The notes under the pieces are model-generated. The model ran no database searches. It had not been told where the DNA came from and was given only the letters and a program-made list of their open reading frames with translations. Positions 1-7,672 of a stretch of DNA of 64,000 nucleotides are shown here, one piece after another. Numbering within the stretch: position 1 is the first letter of the stretch; each line of letters starts with the position of its first letter. Source of the stretch: Curtobacterium sp. MR_MD2014 (GTDB taxonomy: Bacteria; Actinomycetota; Actinomycetes; Actinomycetales; Microbacteriaceae); assembly GCF_000772085.1 (NCBI RefSeq), contig NZ_CP009755.1, forward strand, positions 62,001 to 126,000, read 5' to 3'. The position numbers and the translations under genes are program-made.

Positions 1-775
1 GCTCGGCGGCCAGGACGGAGCCGGCGAGCACGGTGAGGAGCACCGCCTGGTAGAACGCGGTCTGGTACTTGAACCGGTCGTCGAACAGCACGACCGCGTC
101 GGCCTGCACGACGGCGTCGGTGAACGTGCTCGTCCCCGAGCCCGTGGTCCGCTGGCCGAAGCCGTCCCAGTCGTCCGAGTGGGCGACCCCCGGCTGGTGT
201 GCGTCGACGATCGCGATGACCCGCTCGCCGGTGTCGGTGCGCTCCGCGTACGTGTCGATCCAGTCCGCGAAGATGCTGCCCGTCGAGTAGTACTTCTGCC
301 CGCTGACGCGGAAGGTGCCGTCGTCCTGCGGCGTGACCTTCGTGACGACGTCGCCGACCTGCACGGCCCCGACCTCGGTCCAGGAGTTGCCGGCGATCTC
401 GCCCCGACCGAAGCGTCCGAGCCAGGCATCGCGTTCGCCGGAGCGCCCGACGAGCCGGTCCTCCACGAGGGCGAAGTGCCCGCGCAGGGCCTGCGGGATG
501 TTGCTGTCCGCGGCGGCGAGCTCGGTGAGCAGGCGGAAGAGCTGCGGGAGGGTCGCGCCCGCGCCACCGAACGCGACGGGGACGCGGACCGCGCCGAACC
601 CGGCGGCTGCGAGTTCGCGGATCTCGTCGAAGGGGAGCCGATGGTCCTGCTCCCGCTCGGAGGCGCCGGCGGCGATGCGGTCGAAGATCGGCCGGAAGCG
701 ACCGGCAAGGGTCTCGTAGTCGACCGGTGCGGTGGTCTGGGCGGTGCCGAGCTGGTCGGCCGTGGTGTCGGTCAT
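1..775 (-). CDS. Acyl-CoA dehydrogenase-like flavoprotein (DszC/SfnB-type monooxygenase), 3' end cut off
   Basis: Read leftward from an ATG at 775, the frame stays open to the window edge (258 codons). The first ~25 residues are followed by an acyl-CoA dehydrogenase N-terminal helical domain (GRFRPIFDRIAAGASEREQD, then RELAAAGFGAVRVPVAFGG). A middle beta domain follows, with the flavin/substrate stretch EIAGNSWTEVGAVQ and GQKYYSTGSIFADW. The YYSTGS segment is typical of the reduced-flavin-dependent monooxygenase branch (DszC, SfnB) rather than true dehydrogenases. It probably uses reduced flavin to oxidise a small sulfur or nitrogen compound, but the substrate cannot be told. It lies 37 nt downstream of the AmiS/UreI-type gene on the same strand, so they are likely co-transcribed. 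Confidence 0.8.
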   Translation of the reverse strand, partial: MTDTTADQLGTAQTTAPVDYETLAGRFRPIFDRIAAGASEREQDHRLPFDEIRELAAAGFGAVRVPVAFGGAGATLPQLFRLLTELAAADSNIPQALRGHFALVEDRLVGRSGERDAWLGRFGRGEIAGNSWTEVGAVQVGDVVTKVTPQDDGTFRVSGQKYYSTGSIFADWIDTYAERTDTGERVIAIVDAHQPGVAHSDDWDGFGQRTTGSGTSTFTDAVVQADAVVLFDDRFKYQTAFYQAVLLTVLAGSVLAAE

Positions 776-812
776 GGTGTCGTGCCTTCCGGGTTGCGTG
801 TGCGGGTGCTGT

Positions 813-1451
813 TCAGGCGGTGGCCGTCGGTGTGACGACCTGGGGCTGGGCGGGGGTCGACGGTGCTCTGCGACCCCCGCGTCGGGAGAGCACGGCCGCG
901 CCGACGAAGACGACGAGCGCGACCAGGGCGGCGCCGACGGTCCACGCGGCCCCGGCCGGCCACCGACCGGAGAGCCCGAGGAGCGCCGGCGCGGTCGTGG
1001 TGGTCTGGCTGGCGAGGACGAGGGCCCAGGCGGTGTACCGGCCGAGGTCACGACCCAGGGCGAGCAGGAGGAAGAAGAGCGTCCAGAGCCCGGCCCAGGT
1101 CGCCCACAGCACGGCGAGGACCGGGTCGACGGTGACGTTCGTGACCGCGAAGACGACGGCGATCGCGGCGACGAGGCCGCAGAACCAGCCGAGCCCCGTC
1201 GAGCCGAGCCCCGCGAGCGCGTCGATCCCCACGTACAGGTAGGTGAGGCCGAAGAGGAACGTCCCCGCGATCGAGAGCAGGACGGGCAGTGACCCGTCGG
1301 CCGTGACGGAGACGGCCGTGCACAGCACGAGCTGCAGCCCGCCGATCAGGACGTTGAACACACCGCTGTCACGGCCGGGGACCCGACCGAGCAGGGTGAG
1401 CCCGTTGATGAGCAGTGCCGCTCCGGAGAGCACCAAGCAGATGTACGCCAT
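813..1451 (-). CDS. AmiS/UreI family transporter
   Basis: A 212-residue all-helical membrane protein with about six or seven hydrophobic segments, starting MAYICLVLSGAALLINGL. The family holds acid-gated urea channels and amide transporters next to amidases. The segment LYVGIDALAGLGSTGLGWFCGLVAA matches the conserved core with the GLGW-type motif. The ATG at 1451 is chosen because the hydrophobic helix starts there; the frame remains open further upstream but would add a charged, unrelated leader. It precedes the monooxygenase-like gene in the same direction and is divergent from the TetR gene at 1613. Nitrogen or amide uptake is an inference from the family name only. Confidence 0.75.
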   Translation of the reverse strand: MAYICLVLSGAALLINGLTLLGRVPGRDSGVFNVLIGGLQLVLCTAVSVTADGSLPVLLSIAGTFLFGLTYLYVGIDALAGLGSTGLGWFCGLVAAIAVVFAVTNVTVDPVLAVLWATWAGLWTLFFLLLALGRDLGRYTAWALVLASQTTTTAPALLGLSGRWPAGAAWTVGAALVALVVFVGAAVLSRRGGRRAPSTPAQPQVVTPTATA

Positions 1452-1612
1452 GGCGACGACCGTGGCAGCGAGGGGACCGCCGCGGAAGGGTTGTGTCGCA
1501 CTGTGTCCGACGGTGACGATCCGTGAGGTCGAGCGCTCACTGCTGCTCCCGACGTCGCTCGCCCCCGGACGGGAGGTCGCGCGCACACCGCTCCGTGGGC
1601 AGGATCGACCAC

Positions 1613-2197
1613 ATGCCCGACGCCGACCTCCGCGCCCGCATCGTCTCCGGTGCTGCCGATGCCTTCCGTGACGGCGACTTCCACACGGTCGGCCCGGACG
1701 ACGTCGCCCGGGCCGCCGACGTCACGGTGGCCGAGGTGCACCGCGTGTTCCCGTCGTGGGACCTGCTCGTCGTGGCCGTCGTCGACCGGTGGACCAAGGA
1801 CGGCCGCGATGCGCTCCGCGGGGTCGCCGAGCAGGAGGGGGCCGTCGCGTACCTCCGAGCCCGGCTCGACCGCGGGCACCGGCACCCCGCGGTCGTGCGG
1901 GTCCGCGTCGCGCTGCTCAGCGCGACCTCGACCCCGGGCCACCCGGCGTCGGGGTGGTTCCGGCAGCAGTACACGATGCTCTTCGAGGACGTGACCCTCG
2001 CCCTCGTGCGGGACGTCGTCGCCGGTCGTGAGTCCCGCGGGGCTGCTCCGCGGCACGCCGCCGAGCAGCTCGTCGCGCTCTTCGAGGGGCTGCAGCTGCA
2101 GGCGATGCTCCGCGACGACGCCGACCTGCTCGCCGGGTGGGACCGGGCGGTCGCACGCATGCGGGCCGGCTGGGCCGCCGCCGCCGTCGCGGCCTGA
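1613..2197 (+). CDS. TetR/AcrR family transcriptional regulator
   Basis: This 194-residue protein has an N-terminal DNA-binding domain (RIVSGAADAFRDGDFHTVGPDDVARAADVTVAEVHRVFPS, residues ~8-48), in which the helix-turn-helix of TetR repressors is recognisable, followed by a variable helical ligand-binding domain. The start is the ATG at 1613: a CAGGAT hexamer ends 7 nt before it and no ribosome binding site is visible, a pattern shared by many genes here. It is divergent from the AmiS/UreI gene (1451), and a partial inverted repeat GTGAG-N8-CTCAC lies between them at 1523-1540. It therefore probably controls that operon; the ligand is unknown. Confidence 0.8.
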   Translation: MPDADLRARIVSGAADAFRDGDFHTVGPDDVARAADVTVAEVHRVFPSWDLLVVAVVDRWTKDGRDALRGVAEQEGAVAYLRARLDRGHRHPAVVRVRVALLSATSTPGHPASGWFRQQYTMLFEDVTLALVRDVVAGRESRGAAPRHAAEQLVALFEGLQLQAMLRDDADLLAGWDRAVARMRAGWAAAAVAA

Positions 2198-2210
2198 GGG
2201 GAGCCGGCCG

Positions 2211-2285
2211 CGCGGGTACCGGACGTTCACGCAGCGCCCTGCCGGGGCCCGCGGGTACCCGGACGTTCGCGCAGCGCCCTGCCGG
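2211..2285. repeat. Tandem ~39-nt direct duplication between convergent genes
   Basis: Positions 2211-2245 and 2250-2285 are near-identical copies sharing GCGGGTACC(C)GGACGTTC and GCAGCGCCCTGCCGG. They differ by one inserted C and one A/G change. They fill the gap between the TetR gene (ends 2197) and the leftward DUF4184 gene (ends 2295). A separate perfect 16-bp palindrome, CGGGTCCTAGGACCCG, follows at 2289-2304 and includes the DUF4184 stop codon. Neither looks coding. A role in bidirectional termination is possible. Confidence 0.65.
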
Positions 2286-2294
2286 TGCCGGGTC

Positions 2295-3056
2295 CTAGGA
2301 CCCGCGTGTCCCGTGCCCGCGGAGTCCACGGCCGACGAGCAGCACGACGGCACCCACGACCAGGGCGACCGCGACGAGTGCCGGCACCCGGAACGCCAGC
2401 GCGGTGACCACGCCACCGATCCCGCCGCCGGCGAGGAACGACCGCACCCCGACGGCCAGCGCCAGGACGACGACCACGGCCAGGGCTGCGACCGGGACGA
2501 ACCGCTCGACGGGGCGCAGGGGCCCGACCGGCCGGACGTCGGCGCGTCGCCACCACACCGCGGCGACGACGAGCAGGGCGAGCAGCCCGAGCACGCTCGA
2601 CAGGTCCTGCAGCAGGAAGGGCAGCGGGTACCCGCCGACGGCGCCGTCCCGCAGTGCGGGCCAGGCCCGGACCACGAAGCCGTGCTCGTGGGTGAAGCCG
2701 TCCCACACGACGTGCGTGACGCTGCCGAGCAGGCAGCCCACGACCACCGGCAGCACGTCGCCCGCACCGAGTGCCGGCCGGCGACCCCAGCCCCGCGGCA
2801 GACGCCGACGCAGCCCCGGGACGACCGGTGACCATGCCGGCCGCACGAGGAACCACCACGTGGCGAGCACCACGAGGGAGACGGCGAGGTCGATGGTCGG
2901 GACGCCCCACCACGAGTGCGCGTCCTCGTAGGGCGGCAGGAACGGCGCGAACAGCACCGTGTCCGGCGCCATCGAACCGATCGCGACGGCGGCGACCGGC
3001 ACGGGCAGGCGACGTGCTGCCAGGGCGACGACCGCGTGGCTGACGGTGAAGGGCAC
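2295..3056 (-). CDS. DUF4184 family membrane protein
   Basis: A 253-residue integral membrane protein starting with PFTVSHAVVALAARRLPVP, the signature opening of DUF4184 (which resembles the metal-dependent hydrolase YdjM family). The histidines and acids of the family are present (SHAV near residue 7, PDTVLFAPF, HSWWGVPTID, HVVWDGFTHEHGF). There are about six hydrophobic stretches. I take the GTG at 3056 because a GAGG lies 8 nt upstream; another GTG two codons earlier sits too close to that GAGG. It starts 14 nt after the stop of the esterase gene at 3070, so the two form an operon. Function is unknown. Confidence 0.75.
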   Translation of the reverse strand: MPFTVSHAVVALAARRLPVPVAAVAIGSMAPDTVLFAPFLPPYEDAHSWWGVPTIDLAVSLVVLATWWFLVRPAWSPVVPGLRRRLPRGWGRRPALGAGDVLPVVVGCLLGSVTHVVWDGFTHEHGFVVRAWPALRDGAVGGYPLPFLLQDLSSVLGLLALLVVAAVWWRRADVRPVGPLRPVERFVPVAALAVVVVLALAVGVRSFLAGGGIGGVVTALAFRVPALVAVALVVGAVVLLVGRGLRGHGTRGS

Positions 3057-3069
3057 GGTCACGTCCTCG

Positions 3070-4371
3070 TCATCGGGCCAGGTGCGTGCGGTGCACGAAC
3101 CACTCGACGCCCTCGGCCAGGGCGACACCGGCGGTGTGCCAGTCGTGGCCACCGTCCTCGATGATGCGCTCCGTCACCGTGACGCCGGCTGCACGTGCGG
3201 CCGCCACGACCCGCGGGACGACCGGTCCGTACCGGCTGTCGTCCGCACCGGCCGCGACGAACGCGGCGGAGTCGCGGTACGGCGCCCGTTCGGCGAGCAC
3301 TCGGAGCGGCTGCGCGGCCTCGTACGCCGCCCGGTCACCGCGGAAACCCCTCGAGACGGTGTCGTCGCGACCCTGCAGGACCGGCCCGATCTGTCCCGAG
3401 ACGTCGATCCACGAACCGAACCGGTCGGGTCGGCCGGCCCCGAGCTGCAGGGCGCAGGTACCTCCCTGCGAGAAACCCGCGATGGCCCAGTCCGCCCCGC
3501 CGGCAGCGGCGTGCAGGTGCTCGCGCACCCAGGTCGGGACGTCGTGCGTCAGGTAGGTGGCGCTGTTCCCGAGCGGACCGTCGACGCACATCGGGTTGTT
3601 CGATGCCCGGGCGAGCTGGTCTGGCATCACGACGATCGGCGCGAGTCCGCGGTGCCGGTGGGCGATCGCGTCGAGCCGGGTCGCCATGCGGCCGGCCTCG
3701 ACGATGTTCGCCGGAGCGGCGCCGGGTCCCTGCCCGGAGAGCATCACGACGACGGGCAGCTCCGGGGCGTGCTCGACGAGGGCGGCCGGGGGGAGCCAGA
3801 CGATCGCGGGTCGGGCGTGGAAGTGCGACACGGTGCCCGGGATCCGCACCGAACCGTAGCGGCCGTGGGCCGGCATGTCGCGCGGGGGTCGCCAGCTCGC
3901 GGCGTCGACCGGGGCCGATCCCGGGGCCGGGTCGTCCGGCAGGCGGAGGGGCGGCACGTGCGACTGCCCCAGGGCGTCGGCGATCGTGGGGAAGAGCCCG
4001 GCGTCCCGGTTCACCGCCAGTCCGCCGGACACCAGGGCGAGGGGGACCAGCAGCGCGGCGACCACCCGGGTCAGCACCCGGCCCCGCCGTGCCCGGCCAC
4101 CGCGGACGAGTCCGACGACCGCGACCCCGAGCAGTGCGCACACCACACCCGTCCAGACCCGGTCGACCCAGGTCGGCGGGACGCCGAGCACGTCGAGGAC
4201 GTCGCCGAGGAACCAGGAGAGCAGGGTCCCGACCAGCGCTCCCGCGACGATCGCGACGGCTGCCCAGCGCCAGGAGCGGCGGACGGCGGTGAGGACGAGG
4301 ACGGCGGCGACCAGGGTCAGGGCGTAGAGGGGCAGCAGCACGTGGGCGGACAGGAGCGGCAGGGTGGTCAC
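3070..4371 (-). CDS. Membrane-anchored alpha/beta-hydrolase, putative esterase family
   Basis: A 433-residue protein from a GTG at 4371. The first ~120 residues hold about four hydrophobic segments. The rest is an extracytoplasmic esterase domain of the PF00756 type (esterase D/antigen 85-like). The nucleophile elbow is GFSQGG (about residues 298-303), an acid may come from the DDSRYGP region, and the histidine is in EDGGHDWHTA near the C-terminus. The block NNPMCVDGPLGNSATYL is shared with the protein encoded at 13733-14812, which makes them paralogs. The cysteines in MCVDGP and GGTCALQL could form a disulfide. It probably acts on a cell-envelope ester, but the substrate is unknown. The DUF4184 gene follows immediately. 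Confidence 0.75.
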   Translation of the reverse strand: MTTLPLLSAHVLLPLYALTLVAAVLVLTAVRRSWRWAAVAIVAGALVGTLLSWFLGDVLDVLGVPPTWVDRVWTGVVCALLGVAVVGLVRGGRARRGRVLTRVVAALLVPLALVSGGLAVNRDAGLFPTIADALGQSHVPPLRLPDDPAPGSAPVDAASWRPPRDMPAHGRYGSVRIPGTVSHFHARPAIVWLPPAALVEHAPELPVVVMLSGQGPGAAPANIVEAGRMATRLDAIAHRHRGLAPIVVMPDQLARASNNPMCVDGPLGNSATYLTHDVPTWVREHLHAAAGGADWAIAGFSQGGTCALQLGAGRPDRFGSWIDVSGQIGPVLQGRDDTVSRGFRGDRAAYEAAQPLRVLAERAPYRDSAAFVAAGADDSRYGPVVPRVVAAARAAGVTVTERIIEDGGHDWHTAGVALAEGVEWFVHRTHLAR

Positions 4372-4676
4372 GGGCGGGTCCGACGGTCGGGACGCTCTCG
4401 GACACCCGGCGGGTGACGGGACAGGAGCGGCGTGGTCCAGCGACGGTAGCGAGCCGAGGTGTCCGGACCGGCAGCGGGGAGCCCGTCCCCGGCGGTCTCC
4501 CGGCTGATCCTGAGCGATCCTGCACAGGGGGTGGCCGGCCGACGGTCCGGAGCTGTCCGAGCGGCCAGGCCCGGGTGGTCCGTCGACCGTGCGGAGGACC
4601 GCACCGTCCCCGCACCGGACGGTGGCGGGCGGCGCGTCTGGGTGTGCCCTCCAGGGGATCCTGGCAAGGTCGGCGG
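4372..4676. other. Intergenic region between divergent genes
   Basis: This stretch separates the leftward esterase gene from the rightward Nudix gene. No convincing coding frame, RNA gene or palindrome was seen in it. The only supported element is a CAAGGT hexamer at 4665-4670 that ends 6 nt before the Nudix ATG and would fit a leaderless promoter. Confidence 0.5.
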
Positions 4677-5111
4677 ATGGAGTACACGGACTACGACACC
4701 CGGCTCGCCGCCTACGGCGTGATCACCGAGGGCGACCGTGTGCTCCTGGCCCGACTGCGGGTCCCCGAGGCCGGCACGTGGACGCTGCCGGGCGGCGGGG
4801 TCGAGTTCGACGAGACCGTCGAGCAGGCCGTCGTGCGCGAGGTCCTCGAGGAGACCGGGTACGAGGCGACGTGCGGTCCGCTCCTCGGCGTCCGGCACCA
4901 CATCGTGCCGAAGGAGCGCCGGATGCACGACAACGGGCGGCCGATGAAGGCGGTGCAGGTCGTGTTCCGCGTGACCGTCACCGGCGGCGAGCTGCGCAGC
5001 GAGACGGACGGCTCGACCGACGAGGCCGCGTGGGTCCCGGTCGCCGAGCTGCCCCACCGACGGCACGGGCTGCTCGTGCCGATCGCCCTCGGCTGGGCTC
5101 GACGACCGTGA
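4677..5111 (+). CDS. NUDIX hydrolase
   Basis: A 144-residue protein with a complete Nudix box in LPGGGVEFDETVEQAVVREVLEETGYE (residues ~39-65; pattern GX5EX7REVXEEXG), so it should hydrolyse a nucleoside diphosphate linked to another group using Mg2+. The substrate cannot be inferred. The ATG at 4677 is 6 nt after the hexamer CAAGGT and lacks a ribosome binding site. The next gene overlaps its stop by 4 nt, so they are translated together. Confidence 0.85.
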   Translation: MEYTDYDTRLAAYGVITEGDRVLLARLRVPEAGTWTLPGGGVEFDETVEQAVVREVLEETGYEATCGPLLGVRHHIVPKERRMHDNGRPMKAVQVVFRVTVTGGELRSETDGSTDEAAWVPVAELPHRRHGLLVPIALGWARRP

Positions 5112-5458
5112 GCGGCGAGGCCACCGACCTGTCCGCCCGGCTCTGGGACGAGCGGGCGCTGCTCGGCGACCTGGTCACCGCTGCGGCCGACCCCGACCGC
5201 GTCCGCCGGCTCCTCGACCGGTTGCGCGAGCTGCGCCTGGAGCAGGACGTCCTCGTGCACGCCCTCGCCGAGCAGTGGGGCACCGGTCCCGACACCGCCA
5301 CGCTCCGGTCGCTCGAGCGTGTCGCACCCCCGCCGTGGGACCTGCTCCTGCCCGAGCACCTGACAGCCCTGGCGAGCCTGACCGCCGAGGTCGCCGCGGT
5401 GCTGCCACCCGGCCCCGTGCGCGACGCGTGGGACCGGATCAGCCCTCGAGCACGCTGA
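5108..5458 (+). CDS. Small hypothetical protein, helical
   Basis: A 116-residue protein beginning at a GTG that overlaps the TGA of the Nudix gene (GTGA). It is rich in Leu, Arg, Asp and Glu and looks like two or three amphipathic helices ([39 protein letters not shown]), then a more hydrophobic C-terminal half. No known domain was recognised. Translational coupling and codon usage like its neighbours support it as a gene. Its last 20 nt overlap the convergent VOC gene. Confidence 0.6.
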   Translation: MSGEATDLSARLWDERALLGDLVTAAADPDRVRRLLDRLRELRLEQDVLVHALAEQWGTGPDTATLRSLERVAPPPWDLLLPEHLTALASLTAEVAAVLPPGPVRDAWDRISPRAR

Positions 5459-5807
5459 GCACGTTGCCCGACGGGTCGGTGAACCACGCGATGAGCGGAC
5501 CGCCGTGCCGGTTCACCCCGTGCTCGTCGGTCACGCCCTCGTAGCGCAGGAACGTGACGCCCTTCGCCGACAGCTCGTCCACGGCTGCGTCGACGTCCGG
5601 CACCGGGAAGTTCAGCACCGTGAACGACGCCGGCTCGTGCGCGGGCCCCTTCGGGTAGACGAGCACCCCGGTGCCGGAGCCGACGTGCAGCACGAGCATG
5701 CCGTGGTCCTCGCTCACCGGCAGCCCGAGGACGCCCTCGTAGAACGCCCGCGCCCCGGGGAGGTCACGCACCGAGAACCCGCTGAACGCCGTCGTCGCAT
5801 CGACCAT
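5439..5807 (-). CDS. VOC superfamily protein (glyoxalase/bleomycin-resistance fold)
   Basis: A 122-residue single-module protein with the paired beta-alpha-beta-beta-beta pattern of the vicinal oxygen chelate fold: [26 protein letters not shown] at the start and [25 protein letters not shown] in the middle. It ends [17 protein letters not shown], the usual VOC finish. It lacks the full set of glyoxalase I metal ligands, so its reaction cannot be called; binding of a small molecule or antibiotic is equally possible. Its 3' end overlaps the convergent gene at 5108-5458 by 20 nt. Confidence 0.8.
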   Translation of the reverse strand: MVDATTAFSGFSVRDLPGARAFYEGVLGLPVSEDHGMLVLHVGSGTGVLVYPKGPAHEPASFTVLNFPVPDVDAAVDELSAKGVTFLRYEGVTDEHGVNRHGGPLIAWFTDPSGNVLSVLEG

Positions 5808-5844
5808 GCGGCCAGTGAACCACCGCTCCTGTCAGGATGGGACG

Positions 5845-6486
5845 GTGACCCCGACCGAGCTGTCCGTCGACGCCGCCGTCGAGCGGGCGGTGGCGCTCGC
5901 CGCGGGTCCCGGCCGCGCGGTGCTCGGCATCGCAGGGGCGCCCGGGGCGGGCAAGTCGACGCTGGCACGCCGGATCGTCGTCGCCGTCGACGCCGCGCAC
6001 GGGCCCGGCACCGCGGTGCAGGTCCCGATGGACGGCTTCCACCTGGCGAACGCGGCACTCGACGCCCTCGGCCGGCACGACCGCAAGGGCGCGATCGACA
6101 CCTTCGACGCGGCCGGCTACGTCGCCCTCGTCCGTCGTCTGGTCGTCGCGGACGACGACGTCGTCTGGGCGCCGGACTTCGACCGCCGCGTCGACGAGCC
6201 CGTCGCCGGCAGCATCGCCGTGCCGCGGAGCACCCGGCTCGTCGTCTCCGAGGGCAACTACCTGCTCGACACCGACGCGCCGTGGTCCGCGCTGCCCGAC
6301 CTCTTCACCGAGACGTGGGCGTGCGTCGTGGACGATCGTGTCCGCGTCGACCGTCTGGTGGGCCGGCACGTGCGGCACGGACGCGACCACGAGGCGGCCC
6401 GGACCTGGGCGCTCGAGGTCGACGGCGTGAACGCGGCGAGGGTCGCGACCACGGTGACCCGTGCCTCCCGGACGGTCCGGACCTGA
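5845..6486 (+). CDS. P-loop nucleoside/nucleotide kinase family protein (uridine kinase/pantothenate kinase-like)
   Basis: A 213-residue protein with a perfect Walker A motif, GIAGAPGAGKSTLARRI (residues ~29-45). A substrate loop VPMDGFHLANAALDALGRHDRKGAIDTFDAAGY and the late motif VSEGNYLL are typical of the PRK09270 'nucleoside/nucleotide kinase' group related to uridine and pantothenate kinases. The substrate is unproven; fructose-type sugars have been proposed for relatives. The start is the GTG at 5845, where CAGGAT ends 6 nt upstream (leaderless pattern). A separate reductase gene follows after 70 nt. Confidence 0.85.
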   Translation: MTPTELSVDAAVERAVALAAGPGRAVLGIAGAPGAGKSTLARRIVVAVDAAHGPGTAVQVPMDGFHLANAALDALGRHDRKGAIDTFDAAGYVALVRRLVVADDDVVWAPDFDRRVDEPVAGSIAVPRSTRLVVSEGNYLLDTDAPWSALPDLFTETWACVVDDRVRVDRLVGRHVRHGRDHEAARTWALEVDGVNAARVATTVTRASRTVRT

Positions 6487-6556
6487 CCGGAGCCGGACGA
6501 CCAGGGCGACCCGACCCGAGCCACCCGACCAGCAGCACCGAAGGACAGGAGCGACC

Positions 6557-7390
6557 ATGACCATCGCCATCACCGGAGCCACCGGCAACATCGGCGGGGC
6601 CGTCGCCCGCGCGCTCGCCCGGGCGGGCACGCCGATCCGCATGCTCGTCCGTGACGCGGCCCGGGCACCCGAGCTGCCGGGAGCGGAGGTCGCGGTCGCC
6701 TCGTACGCCGACGCGACCGCGTCCCGCGCCGCGCTCGAGGGCGTCGACCTGCTGCTCATGGTCTCCGGCGCCGAGGCGCAGGACCGCCTCGACCAGCACC
6801 GCGCCTTCGTGGCAGCGGCCGCGGACGCGGGCGTCGCCCACGTCGTCTACACGTCGTTCGTGGGTGCGGCACCGGACGCCACCTTCACCCTCGGCCGCGA
6901 CCACTGGGCGACCGAGCGGGCGATCGAGGAGACCTCGATGCGGCACACGTTCCTGCGGGACTCGTTCTACCTGGACTTCGTCGAGGACCTGGTCGGCGAG
7001 GACGGCGTGATCCGCGGACCGGCCGGTGTCGGCGCGATGGCCGCGGTCGCGCGGGCGGACGTCGCGCGCGTCGCGACCGAGGTGCTGCTGCACCCGTCGG
7101 ACCACGCCGACCGGACGTACGAGCTCACCGGACCGGAGGCGATCACCCTCGCCCAGGCGGCCGCCACCGTGTCCGAGGTGCGCGGCCGCGCCGTGACCTA
7201 CCAGCCGGAGACGGTGGCGGAGGCGTACGCCTCGCGTGCGCGCTGGAACCCGGAACCGTGGCAGGCGGACGCGTGGGTGAGCACCTACACGGCGATCGCC
7301 GAGGGTGCGCTGGCGCACGTCTCGACGGACGTCGAGCGGGTGACCGGCCGTCGGCCGTTGTCGCTGCGCGAGGTGCTGCAGTCGGACTGA
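6557..7390 (+). CDS. NmrA-type NAD(P)H-binding reductase
   Basis: A 277-residue Rossmann protein of the extended/atypical SDR class. The nucleotide-binding loop is ITGATGNIGGAVARALARAG at the N-terminus, and the family segments YTSFVGAAPDATFTLGRDHW and TFLRDSFYLDF match QOR2/NmrA relatives that reduce quinones or sense NADPH. The active site differs from classical SDRs, so the role is either a quinone reductase or a redox sensor. The ATG at 6557 has GACAGGAG upstream, a normal ribosome binding site. It ends just before a hairpin-containing gap. Confidence 0.8.
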   Translation: MTIAITGATGNIGGAVARALARAGTPIRMLVRDAARAPELPGAEVAVASYADATASRAALEGVDLLLMVSGAEAQDRLDQHRAFVAAAADAGVAHVVYTSFVGAAPDATFTLGRDHWATERAIEETSMRHTFLRDSFYLDFVEDLVGEDGVIRGPAGVGAMAAVARADVARVATEVLLHPSDHADRTYELTGPEAITLAQAAATVSEVRGRAVTYQPETVAEAYASRARWNPEPWQADAWVSTYTAIAEGALAHVSTDVERVTGRRPLSLREVLQSD

Positions 7391-7524
7391 CCCGGCCGGG
7401 AGGCGCAGCGCGCGTCCGCCGTGTCGGCCGCGGGTACTGCTGCAGGTGCTGCGGTGGGCGCTGCGGCGGGTGCCGGTGCCGCTGCTGCGGGTAGCGGCGC
7501 TGCGGGTGCTGCTGCACGACGGGA

Positions 7525-7562
7525 GGCACGTCGCACCACGTCCTTCCGTGGTGCGACGTGCC
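7525..7562. terminator. 16-bp perfect hairpin between convergent genes
   Basis: Arms 7525-7540 and 7547-7562 are exact reverse complements (GGCACGTCGCACCACG and its complement) around the 6-nt loop TCCTTC. No U-run follows. It lies in the 282-nt gap between the reductase gene ending at 7390 and the leftward transporter ending at 7673, so it could stop transcription from both sides. The rest of the gap, about 7430-7515, is low-complexity GCTGC-rich sequence, and 7650-7680 is GCGCCG-rich; neither looks coding. Confidence 0.65.
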
Positions 7563-7672
7563 GTCGGTTGTTCGCGAGCGCGTCGAACCACGTCCTCGAG
7601 TACGGGCCGATCGCCGCGCTTCGCCGCCGCGGCGCGCCGCGCCGCTGCGCCGCGCTGCGCCGCTGCGCCGCG

